From positions 41,406-105,405 of the forward strand of contig CAXTBN010000001.1 of the NCBI GenBank assembly GCA_964242895.1: DNA of 64,000 bases, read 5' to 3'. The position numbers were made by a program, and so were the translations under genes. A model generated the notes under the pieces. That model had not been told where the DNA came from, did not search any database, and was given only the letters and a program-made list of their open reading frames with translations. Shown here in pieces: positions 1-9,777 of this stretch (position 1 is its first letter; every line of letters starts with the position of its first letter). The stretch is from JASLDZ01 sp964242895 (GTDB taxonomy: Bacteria; Pseudomonadota; Alphaproteobacteria; Caulobacterales; Caulobacteraceae).

Positions 1-2
1 AC

Positions 3-740
3 ACCTTCGGCGACGCCGGCCGGGACACGCCCACCGCCGACGTGGGCGGCTCCGAGGCCGGCGGCCGCGTGGTCTCCGTCGGCTACCTCGCCCTGACGGC
101 CGCGGCGGCGGAGGCGGCCGGCGCGCGCTGGACGCTCTTCACGCACTTCTTTCCGTGGGAGGATCACCGGCGCGGCCGGCCCGCCGCCCTGGACGCGCTG
201 GAGCCCGCGCTGCGCGCCTGGGCCGGTGCGGAGGGGCCGCGTCTCGACCGCCTCCGCGCTCTGTGGGGCCTCGACGGCCGGCGCTGGAACGAGGAGCGCG
301 TGCTGGAGCGCTACGAGCTGCTCTACGAGGCCGGCCTCGCGCCCGAGGCCGCGCGCGACCGCGGCGCCGCCGGGCCGGCGGACCCGGCGGCGGGGCCGCC
401 CATGGCGTCCGACCACCGGCGCATCCTGGCCACCGGCCTCGGCCGGCTGCGCGGCAAGCTGAAGTACCGGCCCGTCGCCTTCGACCTCTTGGGCCGCGAG
501 TTCACCCTCTCGGCGCTGCAGCGCACGGTGGAGGCGGTGGCCGGCGTCTCCGTGCACAAGCAGAACTTCCGCCGCGGCGTGGAGCGCACGGGCCTCGTCG
601 AGGGTGTCGGCCGCCTGGACGCGGGCACGGGCGGCCGCCCCGCCGAGCTGCACCGCTTCCGCCGCGACCTCGCCGCCGCGGGCCCGGCGCTCGGCCTGCC
701 GCTGCCGCTGCTGCGCGAGGCCGACGGGCGCGAGGGCTGA
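3..740 (+). CDS. NrtR-type NUDIX-related transcriptional regulator (5' end cut by window)
   Basis: The frame is open from the left edge, so the N-terminus is missing. The visible N-terminal part (TFGDAGRDTP, then RVVSVGYLAL) is the typical central strand region of a NUDIX fold as found in NrtR regulators. The C-terminal part (about 80 residues, with FTLSALQRTVEAV and NFRRGVERTGL) matches the winged-helix domain fused to such NUDIX folds. NrtR proteins usually sense ADP-ribose-type metabolites and repress NAD-related genes; whether this one does is inference, because the NUDIX box itself lies outside the window. The insert of about 25 residues rich in Ala, Pro and Gly between the domains is low complexity. 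The stop is 32 bases before the next gene, in the same orientation. Confidence 0.7.
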   Translation, partial: TFGDAGRDTPTADVGGSEAGGRVVSVGYLALTAAAAEAAGARWTLFTHFFPWEDHRRGRPAALDALEPALRAWAGAEGPRLDRLRALWGLDGRRWNEERVLERYELLYEAGLAPEAARDRGAAGPADPAAGPPMASDHRRILATGLGRLRGKLKYRPVAFDLLGREFTLSALQRTVEAVAGVSVHKQNFRRGVERTGLVEGVGRLDAGTGGRPAELHRFRRDLAAAGPALGLPLPLLREADGREG

Positions 741-772
741 CGGGCGGGGCCGGGCGGCGCTAGAAGGGCCGG

Positions 773-1894
773 ATGCACTCCGCCGTCATCGCCGCGACCG
801 GGCTCTACACGCCGCCGCACAGCGTCTCCAACGCCGAGCTGGTCGAGGCCTTCAACGCCTACGTCGCCGCCTTCAACGCCGAGCATGCCGCCGGGATCGA
901 GGCCGGCGCCGTGGAGCCGCTGCAGCCCTCCAGCCCCGAGTTCATCGAGAAGGCGTCGGGCATCAAGAGCCGCTTCGTCATGGACAAGGCGGGCGTGCTC
1001 GACCCCGCCGTGATGGCGCCCCGCCTGGCCGAGCGGCCGAACGAGGAGCTGTCCGTCCTGGCCGAGATGGCCGTGAACGCCGCGCGCCAGGCGCTCGACG
1101 CCTGGGGCAAGCCGGCGTCGCGGATCGACGCGGTGCTGTGCGCGGCCAGCAACATGCAGCGCGCCTACCCGGCCATGGCCATCGAGGTGCAGCAGGCGCT
1201 CGGGATCGAGGGCTTCGGCTTCGACATGAACGTGGCCTGCTCGTCGGCCACCTTCGGCATCAAGACGGCGGTCGAGTACGTGGCCTCGGGCTCGGCGCGG
1301 GCGGTGCTGATGGTCAACCCGGAGATCTGCTCGGGCCACCTGAACTTCCGCGACCGCGACAGCCACTTCATCTTCGGCGACGTGGCCACCGCCGTGATCG
1401 TGGAGCGCGCGGAGGACGCCGCCCCCGGCGAGGGCTGGGACATCCTGGGCACCCGCCTGAAGACGGTGTTCTCCAACAACATCCGCAATAACTTCGGCTT
1501 CCTGAACCGCACCGCGCCGGAGGGCGTCGGCCACCCGGACAAGCTGTTCGTCCAGCAAGGGCGCAAGGTGTTCAAGGACGTGGTGCCGATGGTGTCGGAG
1601 ATGATCGTGGAGCACGCCGCCGACCTCGGCGTCGACCCGCACGGCCTGAAGCGCCTGTGGCTGCACCAGGCCAACATCAACATGAACGACTACATCGCCC
1701 GCAAGGTGCTGGGCCGCGAGCCGACGCCTGAGGAGAACGTCATCATCCTCGACGAGTACGCCAACACCTCGTCCGCCGGCTCGATCATCGCCTTCCACCT
1801 GCACCACGACGGTTTCGCGGCGGGGGACGAAGGGCTGATCTGCTCGTTCGGGGCGGGATACTCGGCGGGGACGGTGTTCGTGCGCAAGCGGTGA
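773..1894 (+). CDS. Beta-ketoacyl-ACP synthase III family protein (FabH-like)
   Basis: A 373-residue thiolase-fold condensing enzyme. The expected Cys-His-Asn triad is visible: Cys156 in NVACSSATFG, His298 in WLHQANINM and Asn331 in EYANTSSAG. The C-terminal SFGAGYSAGTVFVRKR is the usual glycine-rich end of the family. It is longer than E. coli FabH (about 317 residues) because of an N-terminal insertion (about residues 25-60), as in the longer proteobacterial FabH-like group. By family it would condense acetyl- or acyl-CoA with malonyl-ACP; substrate choice cannot be read from the sequence. It could also act in a specialised acyl or polyketide step rather than in housekeeping fatty acid initiation. 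It ends three bases before the left arm of the DUF559 inverted repeat. Confidence 0.85.
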   Translation: MHSAVIAATGLYTPPHSVSNAELVEAFNAYVAAFNAEHAAGIEAGAVEPLQPSSPEFIEKASGIKSRFVMDKAGVLDPAVMAPRLAERPNEELSVLAEMAVNAARQALDAWGKPASRIDAVLCAASNMQRAYPAMAIEVQQALGIEGFGFDMNVACSSATFGIKTAVEYVASGSARAVLMVNPEICSGHLNFRDRDSHFIFGDVATAVIVERAEDAAPGEGWDILGTRLKTVFSNNIRNNFGFLNRTAPEGVGHPDKLFVQQGRKVFKDVVPMVSEMIVEHAADLGVDPHGLKRLWLHQANINMNDYIARKVLGREPTPEENVIILDEYANTSSAGSIIAFHLHHDGFAAGDEGLICSFGAGYSAGTVFVRKR

Positions 1895-1897
1895 CTC

Positions 1898-1964
1898 CCT
1901 CTCCCCTTGCGGGAGAGGGAGGGGCCCGCGCCGGAGGCGTGGGAGGGTGAGGGGTCGCGCGATG
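1898..1964 (+). repeat. Left arm of inverted repeat flanking DUF559 gene
   Basis: A 67-base GC-rich segment that matches the reverse complement of 2327-2394 almost throughout; the clear difference is about ten bases in the middle (near 1930-1938). Its outer end is itself a hairpin (CTCTCCC, short loop, GGGAGAG). The arm lies between the FabH-like stop codon and the DUF559 start and reaches to within two bases of the latter. Palindromic GC-rich repeats of this look are common between genes in alphaproteobacteria (recalled, not searched). Confidence 0.85.
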
Positions 1965-1965
1965 T

Positions 1966-2358
1966 GTGAAGCTGGGCCAGGCTCGCCGCATGCGCGACCG
2001 CGACTTTCTGTTCTTTGCCGCCAAGCAGATGCGGCATGATCCCACTCTCGCCGAGACGGCGATGTGGCGCCTGCTGCGCGGTCGCCGCTTCGATGGGCTC
2101 AAGTTCCGGCGGCAGGTACCGCTCGGCCCGTACATCGCCGACTTCGCCTGCTTCGATCCCAAGCTGATCGTGGAGTGCGACGGCGGCCAGCATGGGGGCG
2201 TGCGGGACGAGGAGCGCGATCGCTGGTTCACGCTGCAAGGTTTCCGCGTGATCCGGATGTGGAACTCGGAAGTGCTCAACGACGGGGACGACGCGGCGCT
2301 GTTGCTCCTCGAGCAGAAGCTTCGAGCGTCGCGCGACCCCTCACCCTCCCACCGCTGA
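1966..2358 (+). CDS. DUF559 domain protein, predicted VSR/restriction-fold nuclease
   Basis: A 130-residue protein of the DUF559 family, which is related to very-short-patch-repair endonucleases. The core motif FACFDPKLIVECDGGQH (about residues 61-77) has the Asp ... Glu-Cys-Asp-Gly spacing expected of a PD-(D/E)XK nuclease active site, followed by the usual FRVIRMWNSEVL strand. The start used here is GTG; an in-frame ATG eight codons later (1990) fits the usual family start (MRDRDFLFFA) better. The last residues and the stop codon lie inside the right inverted-repeat arm, so repeat and gene are physically fused. No partner methylase is nearby, and the biological role of the family is unknown. 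Confidence 0.85.
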   Translation: MKLGQARRMRDRDFLFFAAKQMRHDPTLAETAMWRLLRGRRFDGLKFRRQVPLGPYIADFACFDPKLIVECDGGQHGGVRDEERDRWFTLQGFRVIRMWNSEVLNDGDDAALLLLEQKLRASRDPSPSHR

Positions 2359-2394
2359 CGCGGCGGGCCCCTCCCTCTCCCGCAAGGGGAGAGG
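2327..2394 (-). repeat. Right arm of inverted repeat flanking DUF559 gene
   Basis: Reverse-complement partner of 1898-1964. It contains the last codons and the stop of the DUF559 gene (2356-2358) and, at its outer end, a perfect 8-bp hairpin that is followed by six T residues. The repeat therefore also serves as a transcription terminator before gyrA. Confidence 0.85.
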
Positions 2395-2400
2395 TTTTTT
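2374..2400 (+). terminator. Rho-independent terminator after DUF559 gene
   Basis: CCTCTCCC (2374-2381) pairs with GGGAGAGG (2387-2394) around a 5-base loop, followed immediately by TTTTTT (2395-2400). This is the clearest intrinsic terminator in the window. It would insulate gyrA from upstream transcription. Confidence 0.8.
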
Positions 2401-2484
2401 GCCGCGGCGCGCCTCGGATGCTAACAAGCTCCCCTCGCGCGCGCGTCTGATTCAGCGCCGCCCCGCACCCTCCCGGACGCCGAA

Positions 2485-5277
<2,793 letters not shown>

Positions 5278-5347
5278 GCCTGTGGACGGGACCGCCGGCT
5301 TGATGTTCTGTGCGCGCCGCTGAGGTAGCGGAGCCGGCCCAGACCCA

Positions 5348-5836
5348 ATGACGCGCGTCGGCCTCTACCCCGGCACCTTCGACCCAATCACCAACGGCCA
5401 CCTCGACATCATCGGCCGCGCCGTGAAGCTGGTGGACCGACTGGTGGTCGGCGTGGCGGTCAACGCCGGCAAGGGCCCGATGTTCTCCACGGAGGAGCGG
5501 GTCGAGATGGTCATGCGCGAGACCGCCGGGCTCGGCGGGGCCGAGATCGTGGTCGAGCCGTTCTCGGGCCTGCTCATGCATTTCGCGGAGCACTTGGGGG
5601 CCTCGATGATCGTGCGGGGCCTGCGGGCGGTGGCCGACTTCGAATACGAGTTCCAGATGACGGCCATGAACCAGCAGCTGAACCGCGAGATCGAGACCGT
5701 CTTCCTGATGGCCGACCCGCGCCACCAGGCCATCGCCTCGCGGCTGGTGAAGGAGATCGCCAAGCTGGGCGGCGACGTCTCGCCGTTCGTCACGCCGGGA
5801 GTGGCGGCGCAACTGCTGGAGAGAGTGCACGCATGA
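5348..5836 (+). CDS. coaD: Phosphopantetheine adenylyltransferase
   Basis: 162 residues, the normal length for the bacterial enzyme. It transfers AMP from ATP to 4'-phosphopantetheine, the fourth step of coenzyme A synthesis, in the cytoplasm. The nucleotidyltransferase motif TFDPITNGHLD (residues 10-20, with the xxGH element) and the substrate-binding block RGLRAVADFEYEFQM are intact. Its stop overlaps the start of the cyclophilin gene by four bases (ATGA), so the two are translationally coupled. Confidence 0.97.
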   Translation: MTRVGLYPGTFDPITNGHLDIIGRAVKLVDRLVVGVAVNAGKGPMFSTEERVEMVMRETAGLGGAEIVVEPFSGLLMHFAEHLGASMIVRGLRAVADFEYEFQMTAMNQQLNREIETVFLMADPRHQAIASRLVKEIAKLGGDVSPFVTPGVAAQLLERVHA

Positions 5837-6687
5837 TCCGCAGAGCCGTCGTCACGGCGACCCTGGCCTTCGCCTTCCTCGCCGCGGGCGCCGCCGCCCA
5901 GGTCCCCGGCCGGCCGGCCCCCGCCGCGGTCCCGGGCGTCACCTACAAGCCCGTCGATCCCGACCGCCTGCTGGTGGTGGACACCAACAAGGGCCGCATC
6001 ATCGCCGAGCTGTCGTCGGACGCCGCTCCCAACCACGTGGCGCGCGTGCAGCAGCTGGCGCGCGCGCACTTCTACGACGGCCTGACCTTCTTCCGCGTGA
6101 TCGACGACTTCATGGACCAGACCGGCGACCCCAAGAACACGGGCGAGGGCGGGTCCGACCGGCCGAACCTGGCGGGCGAGTTCACCTTCCGCCGCGGGTC
6201 CGATGACTTCGGCGTCGTGGCCCAGCCCGCGGGCGGCGAGGACGGCTACGTCGGCGCCCTGCCGGTGCACGGCCAGGCGGGGGCGCTGGCGGCCATGACC
6301 AAGGACGGCAAGGTCACCGCCTGGGGGGCCTACTGCGCCGGCGTGCTCGGCATGGCGCGCGACGCCGAGCCGGACAGCGCCAACAGCCAGTTCTTCTTCA
6401 TGCGCGGGCCCTACCCCTCGCTGGAGAAGCGCTACACCGCCTTCGGCCGCGTGCTGGTGGGTCAGGACGTGGTGCTCTCCGTCAAGGCGGGCGAGCCCGT
6501 GGCCGCTCCGCAGGACCGCATGACGCGCGTGCGCCTCGCCTCCGACCTGCCGGCCGCCGAGCGCGTGGTCGTCAGCCGCGAGGACCCGACCTCGGCCACC
6601 TTCGCCGCCGAGGTCGCCCGCGTGCGCGCGCAGAAGGGCGCCGACTTCTCCGTGTGCGACGTGGCCCCGCGGGTGAAGGTCGGGTGA
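5833..6687 (+). CDS. Exported cyclophilin-type peptidyl-prolyl cis-trans isomerase
   Basis: A 284-residue protein with a clear Sec signal peptide (MIRRAVVTATLAFAFLAAGAAA, cleavage likely after AAAQ), so it acts in the periplasm. The cyclophilin core runs from about residue 45 to 225: TNKGRIIAELSSDAAPNHV, FYDGLTFFRVIDDFMDQTGDP, and NSQFFFMRGPYPSLEKRYTAFGRV split over the C-terminal half. It would catalyse prolyl isomerisation during folding of exported proteins. The insert around residues 125-150 is longer than in PpiA and is shared with other alphaproteobacterial exported cyclophilins (recalled). It starts inside the coaD stop (ATGA) and its own stop overlaps the GTG start of the next kinase gene (GTGA). 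Confidence 0.93.
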   Translation: MIRRAVVTATLAFAFLAAGAAAQVPGRPAPAAVPGVTYKPVDPDRLLVVDTNKGRIIAELSSDAAPNHVARVQQLARAHFYDGLTFFRVIDDFMDQTGDPKNTGEGGSDRPNLAGEFTFRRGSDDFGVVAQPAGGEDGYVGALPVHGQAGALAAMTKDGKVTAWGAYCAGVLGMARDAEPDSANSQFFFMRGPYPSLEKRYTAFGRVLVGQDVVLSVKAGEPVAAPQDRMTRVRLASDLPAAERVVVSREDPTSATFAAEVARVRAQKGADFSVCDVAPRVKVG

Positions 6688-8228
6688 GCGCCGCGAGCGC
6701 CGTCGCCGTCGATCCCCTGAGCCAGACCGCCGTCGACGCGGCGGAGCAGCGCTTCCGCCGACGGATCCTGGCCGCCCTGGCGCTAGGCGCGATCTCGCTG
6801 GTGGTGCTCGTGGCGGTGTCGCTGCTGCTCTACCGGCGCGGCCTGTCGAGCAACGCCTGGGTGGAGCACACCTATGCGGCGGAGACCAAGATCTCGAGCC
6901 TCGCCACCGAGATCGAGAAGCTGGAGACCGCCCGGCGCGGCTACCTGCTTGAGGCGCGCGACGGGTTCTGGCGCACCTACGTGGAGACGCGCGGGCGCAT
7001 CCGCCCCGCCGCCGCCGACCTCGCCGAGTTCACCTCCGACAACCCCGTCCAGGTGCGCAACAGCGCGGCGCTGAGCGAGCTGATCGAGCAGAAGTTCGCC
7101 CAGATGCGCGTCACCATCGAGCTGGCCCACGACGGGAACCCGCAGGTCGCGCGCGACAACTTCCTGCGGATGAGCGAGCAGCACGTCACCCAGAGGCTGC
7201 GCGACGTCACGGACGCCATGCTGGCCGAGGAGGGCCGGCTCCTCAGGGATCGGACGGGGCTGAGCGACGACGTCGTCCGCTGGTCGCTCATCGTGGCGGT
7301 GTTCGTGGCCGCGCTGCTGGGCGTGATCGCGACGGGCGTGATGGTGCTGATGCGCCGCTACGCCGAGGAGCTGAACCGCAGCCAGGCGGCGCTGCGCAGC
7401 CTCAACGCGGGGTTGGAGGACGCCGTGCGCGCGCGCACCTCCGACCTGCAGCGCGCCAACGACGAGATCCAACGCTTCGCCTACATCGTCAGCCACGACC
7501 TGCGCTCGCCGCTGGTCAACGTCATGGGCTTCACCAGCGAGCTCGAGACGGCGATGAAGCCGATCGGCGCCCTGCTGGAGGCGGCGGAGACGACCGCGCC
7601 CTCCATCGTGCCCACCGGCGCGCGGCTCGCCGTGCGCGAGGACGTGCCCGAGTCCCTGGGCTTCATCCGCTCGTCGACCAAGAAGATGGACCGGCTGATC
7701 AACGCCATCCTGCAGCTGTCGCGCCAGGGCCGTCGCACCCTCGCGCCCGAACGGCTGGACATGGAGGCGGTGACGCGCGGGGTGATCGACAGCCTGGAGA
7801 CGCTCGCGCGCGACAAGGGGGCCCAGGTCGGGATCGAGGGTCGGCTCCCGGCGGTCGTCTCCGACCGGCTGGCGGTGGAGCAGGTCCTGTCCAACCTCGT
7901 GGAGAATGCGCTCAAGTACCTGCAGCCCGGCCGCCCCGGTCACATCGCCGTGCGCGGGGCCTCGGCCCCCGGCGGACGCCTCGCCTACGAGGTGGCGGAC
8001 AACGGGCGCGGCATCGACCCGCGCGACCACGAGCGCGTGTTCGAGCTGTTCCGCCGCTCGGGCGCGCAGGACACGGCCGGCGAGGGCATCGGGCTGGCGC
8101 ACGTGCGCGCCCTCGTCTATCGGCTCGGGGGAACGATCGGCTGCAGCTCCGAACTGGGACGCGGCTCGACCTTCACCGTCAACCTGCCCGCCGAACTCGC
8201 GCGGGACGAGGGGTCCACCGCCGCATGA
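6684..8228 (+). CDS. CHASE3-domain sensor histidine kinase
   Basis: About 514 residues starting at the GTG that overlaps the cyclophilin stop (GTGA); an in-frame GTG ten codons upstream is possible but less economical. Order: TM1 (about 29-50), CHASE3-like extracytoplasmic four-helix sensor (about 55-195), TM2 (about 200-224), coiled coil, HisKA with phospho-acceptor His271 in YIVSHDLRSPLVNVMGF, then HATPase with N box (NLVENALKY), G1 (DNGRGID) and G2 (GEGIGLAHV). The kinase core is of the kind found beside Rcp1-like receivers. The next gene is such a receiver, overlapping by ATGA, and is its likely substrate. The signal is unknown. Confidence 0.93.
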   Translation: MSAASAVAVDPLSQTAVDAAEQRFRRRILAALALGAISLVVLVAVSLLLYRRGLSSNAWVEHTYAAETKISSLATEIEKLETARRGYLLEARDGFWRTYVETRGRIRPAAADLAEFTSDNPVQVRNSAALSELIEQKFAQMRVTIELAHDGNPQVARDNFLRMSEQHVTQRLRDVTDAMLAEEGRLLRDRTGLSDDVVRWSLIVAVFVAALLGVIATGVMVLMRRYAEELNRSQAALRSLNAGLEDAVRARTSDLQRANDEIQRFAYIVSHDLRSPLVNVMGFTSELETAMKPIGALLEAAETTAPSIVPTGARLAVREDVPESLGFIRSSTKKMDRLINAILQLSRQGRRTLAPERLDMEAVTRGVIDSLETLARDKGAQVGIEGRLPAVVSDRLAVEQVLSNLVENALKYLQPGRPGHIAVRGASAPGGRLAYEVADNGRGIDPRDHERVFELFRRSGAQDTAGEGIGLAHVRALVYRLGGTIGCSSELGRGSTFTVNLPAELARDEGSTAA

Positions 8229-8665
8229 ACGCCCACCAGCCCGTCAACATCGTCATGATCGAGGACGACGAGGGGCACGCGCGGCTGATCGAGCGCAACA
8301 TCCGCCGCGCCGGCATATCCAACGACATCAAGCACTTTCTCGACGGCACGAGCGCGCTCGACTACCTGTTCAACCACCACGAGGGGCCCACGCGCAACGG
8401 CCCGGCGCTGGTGCTGCTGGACCTGAACCTGCCCGACATGAGCGGCACCGACATCCTGGCGCGCATCAAGAACGAGCCGCGCATGAAGCGCACGCCGGTC
8501 GTGGTGCTGACCACCACCGACGACAAGGCGGAGATCCAGCGCTGCTACGACCTGGGTTGCAACGTCTACATCACCAAGCCGGTGAATTACGAAAGCTTCG
8601 CGGAGGCGATCCGGCAGCTGGGCCTGTTCCTGGCGGTGATCCAGGTGCCCGAGGTCGAGGCCTAG
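8225..8665 (+). CDS. Single-domain response regulator (Rcp1-like receiver)
   Basis: A 146-residue stand-alone receiver without output domain. The acidic pair (IEDDEG, residues 13-15), phospho-acceptor Asp66 in LVLLDLNLPDMSG, the conserved Thr in VVVLTTTDD and Lys in YITKPVN are all present. The long beta4-alpha4 and DYLFN(H)H elements are typical of the Rcp1 subfamily that serves phytochrome-like kinases. Because it has no DNA-binding domain it probably relays phosphate or binds a partner protein. It is coupled to the upstream kinase (ATGA) and lies 26 bases before the hybrid kinase gene. Confidence 0.93.
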   Translation: MNAHQPVNIVMIEDDEGHARLIERNIRRAGISNDIKHFLDGTSALDYLFNHHEGPTRNGPALVLLDLNLPDMSGTDILARIKNEPRMKRTPVVVLTTTDDKAEIQRCYDLGCNVYITKPVNYESFAEAIRQLGLFLAVIQVPEVEA

Positions 8666-8691
8666 CGAGCGAGCGTGATCGGGGCGGCGCT

Positions 8692-9759
8692 GTGATCGAA
8701 GCCGAGGGCGGGGTCCGGCCCCGCCTTCTGTACGTGGACGACGACGAGGGCCTGTGCCGCCTCGTGTCGCGCGCCCTCGGCCGCCGCGGGCTGGACGTGG
8801 AGACCTGCACCGAGCCGCGCGACGCCGTCGACCGGCTGCGCCGCCAACCGGTGCAGGTGGTGGCGGTCGACCACTACATGCCGGGCCAGGACGGGCTGGA
8901 GACGCTGGAGCAGATCCGCGCCCTGCCGCACGCGCCGCCGGTGGTCTACGTCACGGGCTCCGACGAGAGCCGCATCGCCATCGCCGCCCTCAAGGCGGGC
9001 GCGGCCGACTACGTGGTGAAGACCGGCTCGGACGATTTCACGGATCTGCTGTTCACCGCCGTGCGCCAGGCCGTCGAACAGGAGCGCATGCGGCGCGGGC
9101 GCGAGGCGGCCGAGCGCGGCTTGAAGGAGGCCAACGCGCGGCTGGAGGCGGTGGTGGAGCGCCAGCAGGTGCTGCTGCGCGAGGTGAACCACCGCGTCGC
9201 CAACAGCCTGCAGCTGGTCTCGTCGCTGGTGCACATGCAGGCCGCCGCCCTGAAGCCCGGCGAGGCGCGCGAGGCGCTGAAGGACACGCAGGCGCGCATC
9301 TCGGCGATCATGCAGATCCACCGCCGGCTCTACACGTCCGACGACGTGGAGCGGGTGGACATGGGCGAGTACCTGCGCGGCCTCGTCTACGAACTGGAGA
9401 CCTCGCTGCCCGCCGCCGGGGCCGAGCGCGCCATCCGGCTGGAGGCCGCACCGCTGGAGCTGGCCACGGACAAGGCGGTGTCGCTGGGCGTGATCGTCGC
9501 CGAGCTGGTCACCAACGCCTACAAGTACGCCTACGCCCCCGACCGCGCCGGCGAGATCCGCATCAGGCTGGTCGAGCAAGGGCCGCGCGTGTGCCTCTCG
9601 GTGGAGGACGACGGCGAGGGCATGGTGGACGGCGGGGCGCCCAAGGGCACGGGCCTCGGCCGCAAGGTGATCGCCGCCATGGCCGCGAGCCTCGCCACCA
9701 AGGTCGAGTTCGACCCGTCGCACCGGGGCGTGCGCGCGCACCTCGCGTTCGACGCCTGA
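8692..9759 (+). CDS. Receiver-linked HisKA_2 family histidine kinase
   Basis: About 355 residues from a GTG start. An N-terminal receiver (acidic residues 16-18, phospho-acceptor Asp60 in VVAVDHYMPGQDG) is followed by a coiled coil (about 125-160) and a HisKA_2-type core with His167 in LLREVNHRVANSLQLVSSLV. The ATPase half has VIVAELVTNAYKYAY (N box) and VEDDGEGM (G1). There is no membrane segment, so it is cytosolic. The receiver in front of a kinase suggests input of phosphate from the neighbouring CHASE3 kinase and output through its own kinase core, but the order of flow is inference. HisKA_2 kinases in this class often feed PhyR-type general stress signalling. Confidence 0.9.
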   Translation: MIEAEGGVRPRLLYVDDDEGLCRLVSRALGRRGLDVETCTEPRDAVDRLRRQPVQVVAVDHYMPGQDGLETLEQIRALPHAPPVVYVTGSDESRIAIAALKAGAADYVVKTGSDDFTDLLFTAVRQAVEQERMRRGREAAERGLKEANARLEAVVERQQVLLREVNHRVANSLQLVSSLVHMQAAALKPGEAREALKDTQARISAIMQIHRRLYTSDDVERVDMGEYLRGLVYELETSLPAAGAERAIRLEAAPLELATDKAVSLGVIVAELVTNAYKYAYAPDRAGEIRIRLVEQGPRVCLSVEDDGEGMVDGGAPKGTGLGRKVIAAMAASLATKVEFDPSHRGVRAHLAFDA

Positions 9760-9777
9760 TCCCGGCCGCGCGGCGGT

